A stretch of DNA of 64,000 nucleotides, from positions 8,062,379 to 8,126,378 of the forward strand of contig NC_061776.1 of assembly GCF_022458985.1 (NCBI RefSeq). The letters run 5' to 3'. Each line of letters begins with the position of its first letter. Positions within the stretch are counted from its first letter, which is position 1. Below are positions 37,201 through 50,913 of the stretch, piece after piece. The stretch is from Mugil cephalus. Its lineage: Eukaryota; Chordata; Actinopteri; Mugiliformes; Mugilidae. The position numbers and the translations under genes are program-made. Below the pieces are notes generated by a model. It did no database searches, had not been told where the DNA came from, and saw only the letters and a program-made list of their open reading frames with translations.

Positions 37201-39566
37201 CTTGTTTGCTCCAATACCAGTCTTTCAGACCAGCTTGGGCCATCCTTGACCACATTCACATCACTCAATCACTGTCAGGCAAAATCAACACTGTAATCAA
37301 TCAACACACAATGCAAACCAGGTGTCAAACCAGTTTTCAAAGTTTTAAATAATACATTTAGTATTTGTTTTAAAGTACTTTTAACGGAGTAGCTTCTTGC
37401 ACAAAGTCAGTTTGACATAAAAAACAAAACAAAACTGTAAACTGTGGTAAAATTGCATGAAGTGAAATTCTGCCTGGCTTCATTCAAAACGACTTGGCTG
37501 TTAATGCCTAATCAGACTTGTATAATAGTTCATAACTTTTCTCCCCATATGTGTCAGCGTGATTCAACACTTAAAATAAGAACTTAGTGTTGCATGAGCA
37601 CGCACTTGCAAGTAACGTGCTATAACGCTCGAAGTGAATGCCAAAAGAAGAACTGTCTTCTTTTACACATGTCACACCAAACCAACAAATGCAAATACTA
37701 TTCACCCGAACATGGTCTTGAGTATACAATGACTAAAAAGACATCTGTAGAACTATATTCTCTCCTGATGGTGCTTTTAGCAAAAAGGTCAACTCAATAA
37801 TGCCAAAGGTGTTTGTGTGACCTCCATTCACATGAATGGAGCCTGAAGACGGAGACGAAAGGGGGATTACAACCCTGCATTTAATTGATGTCCTCGAAGT
37901 GACAGCGGTCTAACTTGACCTAAAAATGTCTCAGCAATACCAGTAAGCGAAGACAGCTCACAATCAGTGTTTGACCCAGCAACCAGATCGCCCTGACGCG
38001 ATCAGATAAAATGGAAAAGTATTTTTTACTTGTGGTGACGATTGCAGAACGAGTTCCCTTTTCTTTGTGTAATATTCTAAATTTTTGCACCAAAGAACAC
38101 CATCACTAGATTAGATTCCATTTAATTCAACATCAGTTCATGTGGAGATATTTCAGTTTCATAACAATCTTGCTTAGATATGAAAGCAAGCTTCGCAGAA
38201 TAAATGTTGCCATTGGTTTCTGGTTTCTGTTTTTTGTGGTACTTCTGCAATATTTTACCTCTAGTCAGTACAATAATGTATATGGGTTTGCTTTAATCCA
38301 GCTCTTCTCTGTCATCAAACTTTTTACAACCCAAAATGCTGCCAAGCATCAGCTTTCAAGCCAGACGGTCCTTTTAGCTTCTGTCATGTTTTGGATCTCC
38401 CTCAAGTAATGACTAATTCTGTTGCACAGTCTCCGGAGAGTATTCACAAGAAAGAGTCTCACGAGACTGCAGGTAGATTTCTAATAAGCCGATACAGAAA
38501 CTACCATATATATAAAAAAATCAGTCAATCAATCACTATTAGATGCTTTCGATGAAGATTGTGAAGATCACTCAACTCAGGATCTGAGACACTCTCTTAC
38601 ATATTAAAACCCTTTTGGATAATGGAGTGAAGCATGAAGGCCATGTTAGAAAGTACTGCAGTAAGAACTGCAGTAACATCTGATCTCCACCCACCTTAAA
38701 GACATCGGAGAAGAATCCAGAGCCGATCCACTCACAGCTGAAGTCATCGAGGCGTGTAAGACAGGAGAAGGCACTGATGAGGGCTCTGTAGGACGACGGC
38801 CACACCCTGCCCACCTGGAGGAGACGGGACGAGACCAGTGAAAACACGGCAAGATAGAAGTCTTTACTTGACGTGCAGGCTCTAGTCCAACACACATCTA
38901 CAACTTAAAGAGATGGAGACACACACGGTAATGATTCCTTTGGGTGGTACAAGAACTGGAAGACTCAAAGACTTGGACCAGCATAAAATGATTTTCTCAG
39001 GAACAGGAAAAAGTCCTACTCAGTAGTGAGAAAGTGAGTCAGTAGTGAACCCCCAAAAACACTCAACTCCCCAAAAATCTTGTTGGTACTTAAACAGGGC
39101 ATCTAAACACAACCAGCCAGTTACTGGGTATTAGCATTGTTTATTAATGCTGTATTTTCAAAGCAAAAGACACAGAGAATTATGCATGACATTTATATCC
39201 CAGACTACAAGTCATAACTTGATCCTGATCACAGCTTTATATTGGGTTGACATATTTAAAAAGGTGTTGACCTGGCCTTCAAATACACTAGATCCCAAAC
39301 TAATAAAGTATCTACCACCCTTAGAAAGGCCATGTCCATTCACAACAGCATTGGAGGCACAAGGAAAAACCTACACAACATTAGAGAGGTGGTCATAATG
39401 ATACGCCTAATCAGTATAAGACCGATATGTATACGCGACTGACCTGCGGAGTTGGGCCCATCCCACTCTCGCCGAATCCTACCCCTCCGACACCATCTTT
39501 GTCCTCGTTGAGGCGTTCAGGTCGCGTCGGGAACCCAGCGATGGAGTTGCGTTTGTTCCGGTCCAT
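15768..39566 (-). CDS. tesk2: Testis-specific-type kinase TESK2, twelve coding exons, 623 residues
   Basis: Dual-specificity Ser/Thr/Tyr kinase of the LIMK/TESK family, whose known substrate is cofilin and which thereby regulates actin. Exons in transcript order: 39566-39444, 38814-38695, 33009-32888, 29776-29728, 24694-24548, 23477-23395, 21878-21794, 20880-20797, 20116-20030, 18570-18432, 16674-16144, 16069-15768; the total is 624 codons with matching phases. It opens [12 protein letters not shown], as in human TESK2. Kinase motifs: glycine loop GSGFFSDVF (residues 72-80), catalytic lysine in MALKMN (about 94), HRDLTSKN (181-188, the TESK form of the catalytic loop), DFG (204-206), [11 protein letters not shown]. 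The C-terminal tail keeps [11 protein letters not shown] and [14 protein letters not shown]. The last about 100 residues are acidic and Ser-rich and look less conserved. Human TESK2 is 571 residues, so this tail is somewhat longer. All catalytic residues are present. Confidence 0.93.
16675..18431. other. tesk2 intron 10
   Basis: Contains the complete TTAA-flanked element at 16775-17201 (separate entry). The rest shows no exon or repeat I recognise. Confidence 0.5.
16775..17201. mobile_element. piggyBac-like MITE with intact TTAA duplications
   Basis: TTAA at 16771-16774 and again at 17202-17205 bracket 427 bases with inverted termini CCTACTGAGACCC and (read inward from the right) CCTCCCGAGACC. 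The subterminal block GTCCTCATATGGGGACG recurs in the other three copies. TTAA target choice is the hallmark of piggyBac-type transposition; no transposase frame is present. Confidence 0.75.
18571..20029. other. tesk2 intron 9
   Basis: Holds a partial TTAA-family element near 19230-19341 in reverse orientation. Nothing else recognised. Confidence 0.5.
19230..19341 (-). mobile_element. Partial TTAA-flanked piggyBac-like MITE
   Basis: On the minus strand it reads TTAA, CCTCCTGAGACCC, GACGTCCTCATATGGGGACA and then GCAGCTTATCCTGCTTCAT, matching the left end of the 16775 and 59636 copies. The distal part of the element is missing. The preserved flank is TTAA at 19342-19345. Confidence 0.7.
20117..21793. 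other. tesk2 introns 7 and 8 (around exon 20797-20880)
   Basis: Intron sequence on both sides of the [12 protein letters not shown] exon. The right-hand intron contains the inverted copy of the A/T-rich repeat (21488-21725). No other feature recognised. Confidence 0.45.
21488..21725 (-). repeat. A/T-rich MITE-like element, copy 2 (inverted relative to copy 1)
   Basis: Reverse complement shares AAACTCACCCTAGAGCTACT, TTATAAATATACATTATTAT and AATCAACCAAAGATTTTGTG with the element at 3491-3766. One end holds the small palindrome CACCCCCTAGGGGGT. Confidence 0.65.
21879..23394. other. tesk2 intron 6 with simple repeats
   Basis: Contains poly-T at about 22492-22511, poly-A at about 22579-22594 and a (GGA)n tract at about 22728-22764. 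Proline-rich reading frames across the GGA tract are artefacts. No exon seen. Confidence 0.5.
22728..22764 (+). repeat. (GGA)n microsatellite
   Basis: Roughly a dozen GAG/GGA triplets with one GAA interruption near the start. Confidence 0.85.
23478..24547. other. tesk2 intron 5, no feature recognised
   Basis: Single-copy-looking intron between the HRDLTSK exon and the NCLI/DFG exon. Confidence 0.45.
25249..25280 (+). repeat. (CCTG)8 microsatellite
   Basis: Eight uninterrupted CCTG units inside a tesk2 intron. Confidence 0.95.
25961..26412 (-). mobile_element. Tc1/mariner-like remnant, right end eroded
   Basis: Starts ATACACTGATCGGCCACAAC ATTAAAACCACTGACC and continues GTTCTGCTGGGAAACTTTTG, CATTCATGTGGGTGTTACTT and GACCAGACCAGACCAGACAC, the same interior as the 14066 and 53799 copies in the matching orientation. 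The distal inverted repeat is no longer recognisable. Confidence 0.75.
27313..27577 (+). mobile_element. Partial Tc1/mariner-like remnant
   Basis: Begins inside the element (TTTGGAGGCCAGGTCAACAC), has a GT run and TTTCCCAGCAGAACACGGAA, and ends GTGGTTTTAATGTTGTGGCTGAT. The left end is missing. Confidence 0.75.
29777..32887. other. tesk2 intron 3 (about 3 kb)
   Basis: Contains a putative MITE at about 31150-31735 (separate entry). The remainder shows no recognisable exon; splice boundaries of the flanking 49-base exon and the VMALK exon are clear. Confidence 0.5.
31150..31735. mobile_element. Putative MITE with GTTTACATGCAC-type ends
   Basis: Left end GCGTTTACATGCACAATTTA; right part repeats CCAGTTAAAGTCAGATTAAG and ATGTTTACATGCACTTAAAT and closes with GTGTGTAAACG. 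Fish genomes have non-autonomous DNA elements with ends of this kind. Superfamily and exact borders are uncertain. Confidence 0.45.
33355..33393 (+). repeat. (CATC)n microsatellite
   Basis: About nine to ten uninterrupted TCCA/CATC units. Confidence 0.95.
34231..34634 (+). mobile_element. Tc1/mariner-like remnant
   Basis: CATAATACTGTGTAGGTCTC, GGTGAATTTGGAGACCAAGT CAACACTTTG, GTGTCTGGTCTGGTCTAAGT and AGGTCCAAAAGTTTCCCAGA are the interior of this family. The right end, GTGGTCTTAATGATGTGGCAG, is degraded and the outermost left repeat is lost. An hAT element begins about 15 bases further on. Confidence 0.8.
34650..35456 (+). mobile_element. hAT-like element with a BED zinc-finger remnant
   Basis: Opens near GAGGTGTGGAAAAAAATACC and closes with ATCGTGATACGTATCGTGAAG then CTTGCCAATACCCACCCCC, a terminal arrangement I know from fish hAT repeats. 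Between them, about 34885-35028 reads [25 protein letters not shown] and TNLQTHL, matching the BED zinc-finger pattern (two Cys, then a His) of hAT/ZBED transposases. The downstream transposase catalytic region is absent, so it cannot mobilise itself. Confidence 0.7.
38815..39443. other. tesk2 intron 1 of the coding region
   Basis: Contains the terminal part of a Tc1-like element at 39258-39418, immediately downstream of the start-codon exon's donor. Confidence 0.5.
39258..39418 (-). mobile_element. Terminal fragment of a Tc1/mariner-like element
   Basis: AAAAAGGTGTTGACCTGGCC, TTCAAATACACTAGATCCCA and AGGTGGTCATAATGATACGC CTAATCAGTATA match the end of the family in the orientation of the 53799 copy. 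The other half is missing. Confidence 0.75.
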
Positions 39567-42500
39567 GGCGATGTGAAAGACGGTGATACCAGTGAGGGTA
39601 ATATGGGCCTTTTTCTGTAATGTACCCACATGACAAGAGGACTCGATTGTTTTAACGGGGCCGAGGGATTCACGGCAGCGCAGTATCTACTCCGTTTGTG
39701 TCGTGGGAGAAAATACGTCAAACACATAGACTTCAGTTTTCAAATGTTGTTTAAGGGCGTCCCTGGTAACGAAGCCTGGCTGCATTCAAGAAGCTTCCCA
39801 CTAATCCAGGTCCTAACTGCTTGTAAGTGGGGAGTCCGTCAAGAAAAGAAGGCCTTCACATGTTTGACAGTGGTATGGTGAGTTCGTGGAGACCTAGAAA
39901 AGGAGAAGAGAGAATTAGTTAATAGGGATTTTGTTAATTTTAGATTATGATGACTTAAGTTTTAGTGTGTGTAACCGTTCGTGGATTCTTCAACACAGAC
40001 CTACGCATGAGAAAACAGAGCCATGTTATTCTTTCTTGAAAAGGTAATTTAATAGCAACTGTAGACTGGGATTGATGAGACAAGCCACTATTGCTCAACA
40101 GGCTCAGATGTAATGGCTGTAATAGGGGCCGATTGTCCAATTATGGGAGATTAGCCAAGGAATAGCTCAGGTCCTGAACCTTTCTGCCATCCAAAACAAA
40201 GTCAGCAGGGTACAAAGGGGAACAGGAAAAGAAGTCTGTGGCAAAAGGTCTTTTTTTATACTTGGGAACAATGTGGCTTTCATATCTTTAAAAAGAAAAC
40301 ACTTGAAATCAGGAGATTTCCCCCAGCTGATAAAACATGTTAAGTGTGGCTATAAATGTTTCTTCCAAAATACTCGTGCCACTCCGAAAAATGCATTCCT
40401 TCTGCCAAAGTCATGAGTTAAAAAATATGACTTCGGTTGCATTTCTTTTTGAAGACATTTGGGAAAATGAATGCATTAACTGCAGTGTATATGTTTTTCT
40501 AATTACCGCTCCGACGAATCGTGGCCTGTTGAATAATTATTAAAGCCGGCCTTTGATTAAGCATGGAGCTAAGTGAGGAATAATGCAGAGTAAAGCTCTT
40601 AAAATCCTCAGGGCGAGCTGAACAGCGTATAGTAAGCAGAACTGGATCACTAGGAGTACTACACAAATATACTAGGATATTTATGTCAATATTTCCTACC
40701 TCCATAAATATATTTTTTTCCAGCAGAGTAAATCAATTTGAAACCACCCACTTGCAAACAGAATAACATGGGAACAGAGATTGCTGACGAAAACAACACA
40801 AACAAACACTAGGTGGTTTACAGTGGTCCAGCTTGGGGTAACTACGCAACCATTACTACTGATCCCTAATTACAGGTTGCTCTGTGATGTTGACGGCGTA
40901 TTTTTAACTGTCGCAAAGTTCAAAGTTTTTCACTTTGCCTTTTACTCATTTCCAAATGAATCAAATGGATGAATCACATAGGGGCATGTATGTGTAGATC
41001 CTTATCAAATAAACAACACTGAAGGAAGATTTATTAGGGCAATAAGGATACAATTTCTGCAACATGACTTATGTCGATTAATGATGAACAAGAAGTCTGA
41101 ATTATTAACATGGTTGTTAATAATTAGGGTGTGTTTGAAACAAAAAAATGTGTTCTTGAACGGAAACAATTGGTTGCGAATTAACCAATATTTCTGTTTT
41201 GATTGATTAAGGTGTTTTATTTTGACACCTGTGAGGTCTGGACCGTGACATGGATGAAACCAGAGGCACCTGTTGATGTTACCTTGAGCTGTATAAAATT
41301 TGCACAAGAAATTCCACCTGAGCTGTGTACACAGAGTTGAACTACCGTGGAAATGTCGTTTCAGCTGCTTCACAGATCTAATAGCAGAAATCAAGCAAAA
41401 CTAATTATAGCTTAGGCTTAAAGTATTCATCCAAGTGCTTGTTTCCAGGGAAAGCATAGCACATCATCAAAAAAAAAAAAGTCCACACGATCCTGCATTC
41501 TACAGCGTGTACTCTTACTTTCTGTCCACATAAGCAGTGGTGATTCACTGCAGTTGTATTTGCCAGTCGTCATCATAAATGTACATTTTATGTATGCACA
41601 GGGCAGCATGTGAATTGTTCAGCTGAATCATTCCTCGTAAACTGGGAGGAACGACGGCAAAGGTTGAGGCAGGTGCAGATTTAAAATGAATACACGAAAT
41701 AGGTCTTTCAGACTCTTGAGTCCGAATGAGGTCTCATAATATCACATCCTAAAAACAGCAATGACACTAGACGCTCAGAGGATTGCTACCACAACCTACT
41801 GGATGACTTCTGAGATCATTCTCGGTTTGAGCCACATCCTTAAAAGGCTCCTTGTCCTTTGCTTTCTTTTTTTTCTTCAAATGACACCTCGTTCTCTGCC
41901 TCGTTCATATGGTGCAGCCAGAATAAATGTACCTGTGCCAAAGAACACACAAGCCACAAGTACCAGGCCTGAGGTTTCCTACCTGGTTTCGGCAGGGTTT
42001 CCATTCAAGAGCATGAACATAGACATTTTACCAATGTAGTATCCGAGTAGATAAGTACAGGTCGGCAAGTGAGGTATAAATTCACCCCTGATTCATAACA
42101 GCCAGCAGCATGAGAAGAGAACTTCTGCATTGACACCCACATCGGTGCTGAACACAAACTTACCATTCTCACTAACACCTCGCTCACGAAAATGGCACTA
42201 AAAAAAAACTAAATGACCACACGTCAAACCAACACCAAACATGTGGTAGCCTGAGTTTGGGTTAAAAAGTTGCACAAAAACTCCAGTCAATAACAAACTA
42301 GACCAAAGGAGTACATTTTTCATGTGTTTGAGAGGAAATAACTACACATATCAGGAGGTGGCACGTTTGTATTCGTTATTGTGAAAAGAAAACCACAAGA
42401 GTCAGGATGATGGATATACAAACTGCACAGAGGGAGCTTCCCTAGAGTCACGCTGATCATCTGGATCTTCAGTTTCTTTGTCTGGGGTTTCATGTTGTAA

Positions 42501-44356
42501 ATATTTGTTATTGGAATGTTCCCTCTAGACATCAGACATGTTTGCTTGCTTTCTTCACTTCCGTTTCCTTCTCCCGCATTGGTTCGCTACTTAAAACAAC
42601 CAATCAGTTAAATCACATTTAACATGCTAACTTGGCCGAAACATTCCCAGCAGGGGGAGAAAAAAAATTAGGGCCACAGATGCTTCCTGACTGGCCAAAA
42701 CCAGATCACCTGCCTAAGATACTGCGAGTGGTTAAAAACCAATGACCGTACTGACCGTGAAAATGAATTCCCACACCTACTTTTGATGTGAACTTGAGGT
42801 TCACGACAAAATACATTTTAGCGGCCCTCTGGTTCGGCAGCAATGAAAACAAAAGTTATAGCAGCATAAAGATTAAAACTACAGCAGCGGTACACAAGAA
42901 AGTCTACAATGTATACACAAATAAAGGCACTCAGTAGCAAACAGATGAATCTAATTAGAAAAAGTGATGCATCAAAGTGACTTTGATATATAACAGTAAA
43001 CTAGTATGACATAACAGTCCTCAGGATGAATAAAGTATCTGTTTTTCTATCTATCTATGTAAAAACAACTTTATCACAGAATGAAAAAAAGATAATTAAC
43101 CATTATTGTCTACAGGGAATAGGTGGGGGGCTATCTATGAGAGAAGATAAAGGTGTGAGGGATTTAACAGCTTGAGGGTAGAAGCCGTTTTTCAGTTTGT
43201 TCGTTCTGGACAGAACATACATGACCATGAAAACACACATGATCAGGACGATCCATTATATGCAAATAGCCTCGGAACAACCCCGACAACCACAGCTGAC
43301 AAGTATAACTTTAAACAAAAATGTAACCATGCAACACAGACCTGTTATTTTCAGCATTTTGATAACCCTCTAAAACATTGCCACCAGTGCTCATTACTAT
43401 ATTTGTTTCCAAACTATACCCTGCTGCCTACACATCCAAGGAACATGCACTTAAGACACCACACTAAAGGGTCTACGCATGGAAAAGGGTGGAATTTTTT
43501 TTTTTTTGGTCTTTAAAATGTGGCCTGCTGCTCCTCCAAAACAGATGGGGCATCCCCAAACATGCCTCGGGCCAAATGTTTTAAACGTAGTTTGGGGACC
43601 TGAACACTATCCAGCTGCGTCCCAGTGGATTACAGACTAATACAAAATGTCAGCAATAAATCAAAACCTAAGTGATGTTATAATGATAGGTTGCAGCCAG
43701 GGCTAGAGTGTTCTCTGAAGAGCTGCGAGGTATTAGATGGGCGTGTGTGAATGTGTCCAAGAGGCAATCATTTACTCATGTGTGCATGTTCTGGACATCA
43801 TGAATCATCAGGGGAGAAACACGTACCCATTCTCATTACTTTTAATCACACATTTAAAAATCTCACCGCTGACAAACAATAAATGATATTCAGCATTTTA
43901 GGAATCTGATAAGGTTTTCTTTTGTAAGCTTTGCATCCCAGATCACTAAAGAAGCAATGTCAAGAATCCGAGCAACGTCACGTTCAACAAAAACAAATAT
44001 CAGCCTCTGATCTAATCGCTATCTACGGTGGTGACCTGCCAGGCGCATACCTGTCATTCTTCAAGGGTGTAGAGTAATGAAAAAGTCCGTGGGGCAGCAC
44101 CGTGGAGGAAAAAAAAAAAATATCTCCACACTATTACCTGCATGCCATAGACAGTACATGAGTCTGTGGTCCCAAAAGAGGCCGATATAACGAGCCAGAT
44201 TAACTGGAGATAGATGGGAAACACAACAGCTTGACCCACACACGCCTCATTTGTTGAGAATGAGCCTCTGGACGCTGCAGAGAAAATGTAAACAAACCAC
44301 AGAAGCTACAGTCGCTGTTAGCATCTCCCCCCATTAGAAAAGTTTAACGGACTCAC
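39567..44356. other. Probable tesk2 5' intron
   Basis: Lies between the start-codon exon (whose acceptor may be TTACAG just before 39610) and the probable non-coding exon at 44357. A LINE-type 3' tail (CTCAGGATGAATAAAGTATC then CTATCTATCTATG) is at about 43020-43058. Other untranslated exons may be hidden here; I see no coding exon. Confidence 0.45.
43020..43058 (+). repeat. LINE-like 3' tail
   Basis: CAGGATGAATAAAGTATCTG followed by a short TCTA run resembles the 3' end of fish LINE elements that finish in AATAAAGTATCTATC. No coding part is seen next to it. Confidence 0.4.
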
Positions 44357-44520
44357 CTGTGATTATTCCCCGGAGGTGTTTACAACAGCAGTCCGCGGTT
44401 ACTTCCATGTCGGTAACGCGCAGCATTTCTCGAAAAAAGAACAAGCCGGCGCCGAGGCAGCAAAAAGCCGATAGGGAGGGCCAGCTCCGGAGAGGGCTAG
44501 TTTGTCAACAAACTTGAGCT
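44357..44520 (-). other. Probable 5' untranslated first exon of tesk2
   Basis: A strong splice donor (ATCACAG followed by GTGAGTCC on the minus strand) ends a CpG-rich stretch at 44357. The right end is a guess. Two ATGs inside it (44426 and 44408) open a frame that runs to the donor but is not in the kinase frame if spliced to the TTACAG acceptor, so they would be upstream ORFs. Assignment to tesk2 rests on strand and position. Confidence 0.45.
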
Positions 44521-44840
44521 CAGCAGGAGAGAGCTAACAGACATTAGCCTGGAACCGTACAAGCAACACACAAAACAAGTTTCACGTCGCGGCGACTAAA
44601 AAAAAGTCCGAATTCCCAGAAGCTACACTCATAGTCTGCTTCTGTCGCAGTCGTTTTCACAAAAAGAGCAAAGTACGATGTTTTTGTTTGTTTGTTTTTC
44701 TTTCTTTTTTTTTTTTGTAGCGCCCGGGGTAATATTTCAGGCGATTGTTGCCGTTTGACAGCTCCGTCGTCTCTTCGGTCGTATCCAAGTAACTCCCACT
44801 GCCCCCGCCCACATTTGATTGACATGTTAATCTACCAACG

Positions 44841-44883
44841 GGCATGCGCAGTTCACACGCTAATCTACCAATGAGCATGCGCA
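44841..44883. promoter_or_regulatory. Two NRF1-like sites in a tandem duplication
   Basis: GGCATGCGCAG at 44841 and AGCATGCGCAG at 44874 fit the NRF1 core GCATGCGC. They sit in a 33-base direct repeat (TAATCTACCAA, then GCATGCGCAGTTCACA) just upstream of the likely tesk2 first exon. Role is inferred. Confidence 0.5.
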
Positions 44884-46019
44884 GTTCACATCCAAAACAA
44901 CATTTTAATCATTGCTTTGCCGTGAATTAAAAATAAAATTTACCTAAACCAACATTTACCTAAACCAAAAAAATTATAAAATATACATAAAAAATATCCA
45001 TACCGCCCAGAAAAAGTTAAAACTGTTACTGTTATAATATTTAACGTGTTCAGTCTAAAGTTATATAAAAGCAACACAGAAGAGGCGAACAGTTTCATTA
45101 AACAAATAAAAACATTGATAGGATACGAAAACATTTGGCTACATTTGAGACTGAAGCATACACTGAATGCAAATTTCAATATTCAGTTTTATTCAGTTTT
45201 TGACATCCGACTATATCTTATATTAGGTCAGAAAATGTGGTTTTTGTTCTGCAAAATAGTATATTTTTGCATGTTATATCGTAAGTTACCAAAGCATTTG
45301 GTAAATCCATTGTGTTTTTTGTTGTGTCATAACAAAGCTCTTTGTCATTTAACAGTCAGAAAGTTTGTTTCATTTTAATAACCTTTTTTTATCACTATTA
45401 TTGGGTTAATTAATTTAGGATATGGCTTTCTTTAGGAATTATTTTAATGCAGAGTTCTTTTCTAAAATGTTCCATACTTAGGTTACAGGCATGTTATTAT
45501 TATTATTACTATTATTTTTAGTAAGGTTAATGGCATAACCCCAGTTTATTGCACTCCTGTGGAAATACAGCATCATCTAGTGGAGAATATCAGGCAGTGC
45601 TGCTGATTCTGCTAAAACACATCTGTTATTGGTTTGAGTAAACATGTCACGCCTCAGTTTGGTTTAGATGACATTGTGTGATAACTTTGTAAGCAAAGTT
45701 CACTATTTATTTACAGCATGGCCAAGTTTGAATAAGTGTTTTGAATTGGGTTATAGTCTGAAAACACTCCTTCTGCATGTCAGAATACTATCAGAAAATC
45801 AAACAGAATCTGAGTGTTAAGCATCACATGTCAAATATCAGCAAAACTGGGTGAGGTCAAGACACATTTTATGTTTTATGAATTTCTTTTAGCCATCAGT
45901 GCTTGAATGATATATTGATTCATAAGTCACAATCATCCAGTCATATAAGAATTTTTACGATTCAAATACAAAGCATGTCTGTATTTCAATCATTATGTTA
46001 TTTTGTGATTAGTCTTTTG

Positions 46020-46080
46020 ATTACTGTAACGAAAAGCAATTTCCCCCTGGGATCAATAAAGTCATTCTGATTAATAAATT
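46020..46080 (+). repeat. LINE-like 3' tail
   Basis: AAGCAATTTCCCCCTGGGAT CAATAAAGTCATTCTGATT is the usual kind of 3' terminus of fish LINE copies; no coding sequence remains. Confidence 0.45.
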
Positions 46081-46304
46081 ATTTCAACAATAAATAACAG
46101 GAAATTATATTAAAGAAAAATAACCATCACAGGTAGATTATCAACGATCCACACAAACAAGGTCACTATGCTATTATACGTGACAAAGACATAATTATAC
46201 ACACTACGCACAATAATTATGGAGGTTGTAAATCACTATTAAAATTTTTATGTTCACCAAATTCATTTACTATAATTAAAGCTACATTCAATCACTAATA
46301 ATAA

Positions 46305-46640
46305 TAATTAAAATAATAATAATAATACATTTTATTTGTTGCCACCTTGCAAAACATTCAAGGTCAACACACATAAAAAAGCAATACATAAAACATGAAA
46401 TGAGAAAAGAGGGAAAGGGATGAATGTTCTAAAACTTTTGGTGGACAGTCGGGCAGGTGGCACAATAAGCTGGGTGGCCGATGAGGATCTGAGAGTATGG
46501 GAAGATGTTTGTAATTGTTCAGACAGATATGATGGAGGTTTGTTGTGAAGGGGCTTGATGATAAGTAGCAAGGTCTTAATATTAAAAACTGGGGTGATGT
46601 GGTCCATGGAGGGAGTTTGTGTGACGGTACAAGCTGCTTT
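46305..46640 (-). mobile_element. 5'-truncated LINE, reverse-transcriptase ORF C-terminus
   Basis: About 46604-46421 on the minus strand reads HITPVFNIKTLLLIIKPLHN, PPSYLSEQLQTSSHTLRSSS and TQLIVPPARLSTKSFRTF, the pattern found at the C-terminal end of fish non-LTR reverse transcriptases (APSYLSELL...RSSS...VPR). The copy ends AACAAATAAAATG followed by an ATT run at about 46305-46330, as a LINE 3' tail does. It is heavily 5' truncated and inactive. Confidence 0.65.
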
Positions 46641-47305
46641 GGACGAGCTGAAGTTTATAGAGACATTCGCTGGGTAGACCAAAAAGAACAGTGTGCAGTA
46701 TTCGAAGCTGCAACAGTCCTTCAAAAACAAAACACAACACATATTCACATTTTCACACAACTACGAATTTATATCAAGTGTGTAAGATAGTAAGAGCTTC
46801 ATTTACTGAAATACATCCTGAAAGAAACCAGCCACTGCAGATGCTCACTCTTTTCCCTAGTGCCATAAGGACTTTAAAGTGTCACTGCAACACTGTACCT
46901 TGCACTTTACTGACACAGCTGCAACATGGTACAGTATAGTTTGTATTTTATTTCTTTATTCATATTCAATTTTATTTTATTGTTTTTTTATCTTTTATTT
47001 TATCTTGTGTTACATAATGTATATATAATTTAATATAAAATGCATTTTCTATATGTAAATATAGCCTAATCTAGTGGATAATATAAAACAATAAATCTCC
47101 TTTTAATAAAATAACCATATTTATTATTATGATTTATCATCTACATCTCTATCTTTATCTTATCATATAAATAAAGTATGTTGTTAACTACTTTATAGCG
47201 TGTTATAAACAAAACCATGCGTAAAGTACAATAAACACATCGTCACTTTATGAATCTCGAGTTTTACTGATAACTTTTGGCCTGTCCGAGTGTCCGTACA
47301 CCCCC

Positions 47306-47352
47306 GTCATGTGACCACTACCATTTCCGGGTACTATTGTGTTACACTTCCG
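47306..47352 (+). promoter_or_regulatory. E-box/CLEAR-like and ETS-like motifs upstream of ZNF-B
   Basis: GTCATGTGAC (47306-47315, palindromic core CATGTG) is followed by TTCCGG near 47325 and ACTTCCG at 47346-47352. These lie 140-185 bases before the start codon, where a TATA-less promoter would be expected. No TATA box is seen. Confidence 0.45.
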
Positions 47353-47490
47353 TGTTTTTCACCTCTCTCAAACGGCTACTACTGTGATGTAAACTTCAAC
47401 GGTGAGACCCGTCCCCGCGTTCAAAGTCCGCTCAACGTCCTGCCACGTCGCCACTGACAACGGAGGACCCGACCCGACCAGGGGGGCAAC

Positions 47491-50085
<2,595 letters not shown>

Positions 50086-50913
50086 TCCCCGACCAACTCT
50101 GTGCCCCGTAGCATTTATGTCTAGATGAATTAACAAATTCTTTTTTTTTTTGTATTTTGATATTACTGGAAAAAAACATGTAGCTAACTGATTTTACCGT
50201 GCACTCTCGTTTTAATTACCTGTAACGTTGACGTAGCTTGGCTTCGAAGAGCTGAGACTGCGACTTTTTTAAAAGAGCTAAGAGGTTTATAAAACATTTA
50301 GGGACGTGAAGCCCGTAGAAAAGTATGTTTTGTTTTTTTTTTCAGGTTACACATAAGGACACGTGTTTTAACATTTGACATTTGAAAAGACTGGAAAGTC
50401 ACCCGATCCATTTATACCATTTCAGTTTTTGTATCCATAATTAATTTCAACTCAGAAGTCATTTTCATTTACCAAATAGAAAGAGGACGACTTTTTACCT
50501 ATAGCACAATTATTTAAAGCAAAGCACTTGACGTTGTCGCACCCAAATGACTCAGATTGTGTTTCTGTTGTACTGTGTGCGCAACAAAAAAAATATAACT
50601 TTGGTTACATTTCAGTAATGTAAACTGTGAGACGGCTGCGGTAGCACTTGTTTTCTGGTGGTAACTTTGCACCAGCGCTTCTCACGTGGCTCAGTAAATT
50701 TCAAACATGAATAATCTTTAGCAACATCCACCCAAAGTTCTTTACAAACATTTCACATCTCCGCCTCCATCTGAACCCGGTTTACTTCTGTACGTCCATG
50801 CTGAGAGGAAGAGCAGAATCTTAAAGGAATATTTTGGCAGTTTGGGAAATGTTGCTTCTTGCACGGTTAGATGAGAACATGGATACTGAAACTCTCATTT
50901 AGACTCAACATAA

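Larger units (their letters stand above)
33010..38694. other. tesk2 intron 2 (about 5.7 kb)
   Basis: Contains (CATC)n (33355-33393), a Tc1-like copy (34231-34634), an hAT element with a BED remnant (34650-35456) and a pyrimidine-rich, CTC-containing stretch (about 35980-36530) whose proline/serine-rich frames look non-genic. No extra exon recognised. Confidence 0.5.
44900..47280. other. Intergenic region between tesk2 and ZNF-B
   Basis: Very A/T-rich. Contains LINE fragments (about 46020-46080 and 46305-46640; separate entries), several ATT/AAT runs and no recognisable gene. The 142-residue minus frame at 46332-46760 is mainly LINE sequence. Confidence 0.5.

Noticed and set aside
46332..46760. 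142-codon minus-strand frame as a possible gene
   Set aside because: The conserved middle part is the end of a LINE reverse-transcriptase frame, followed by a LINE-type 3' tail.
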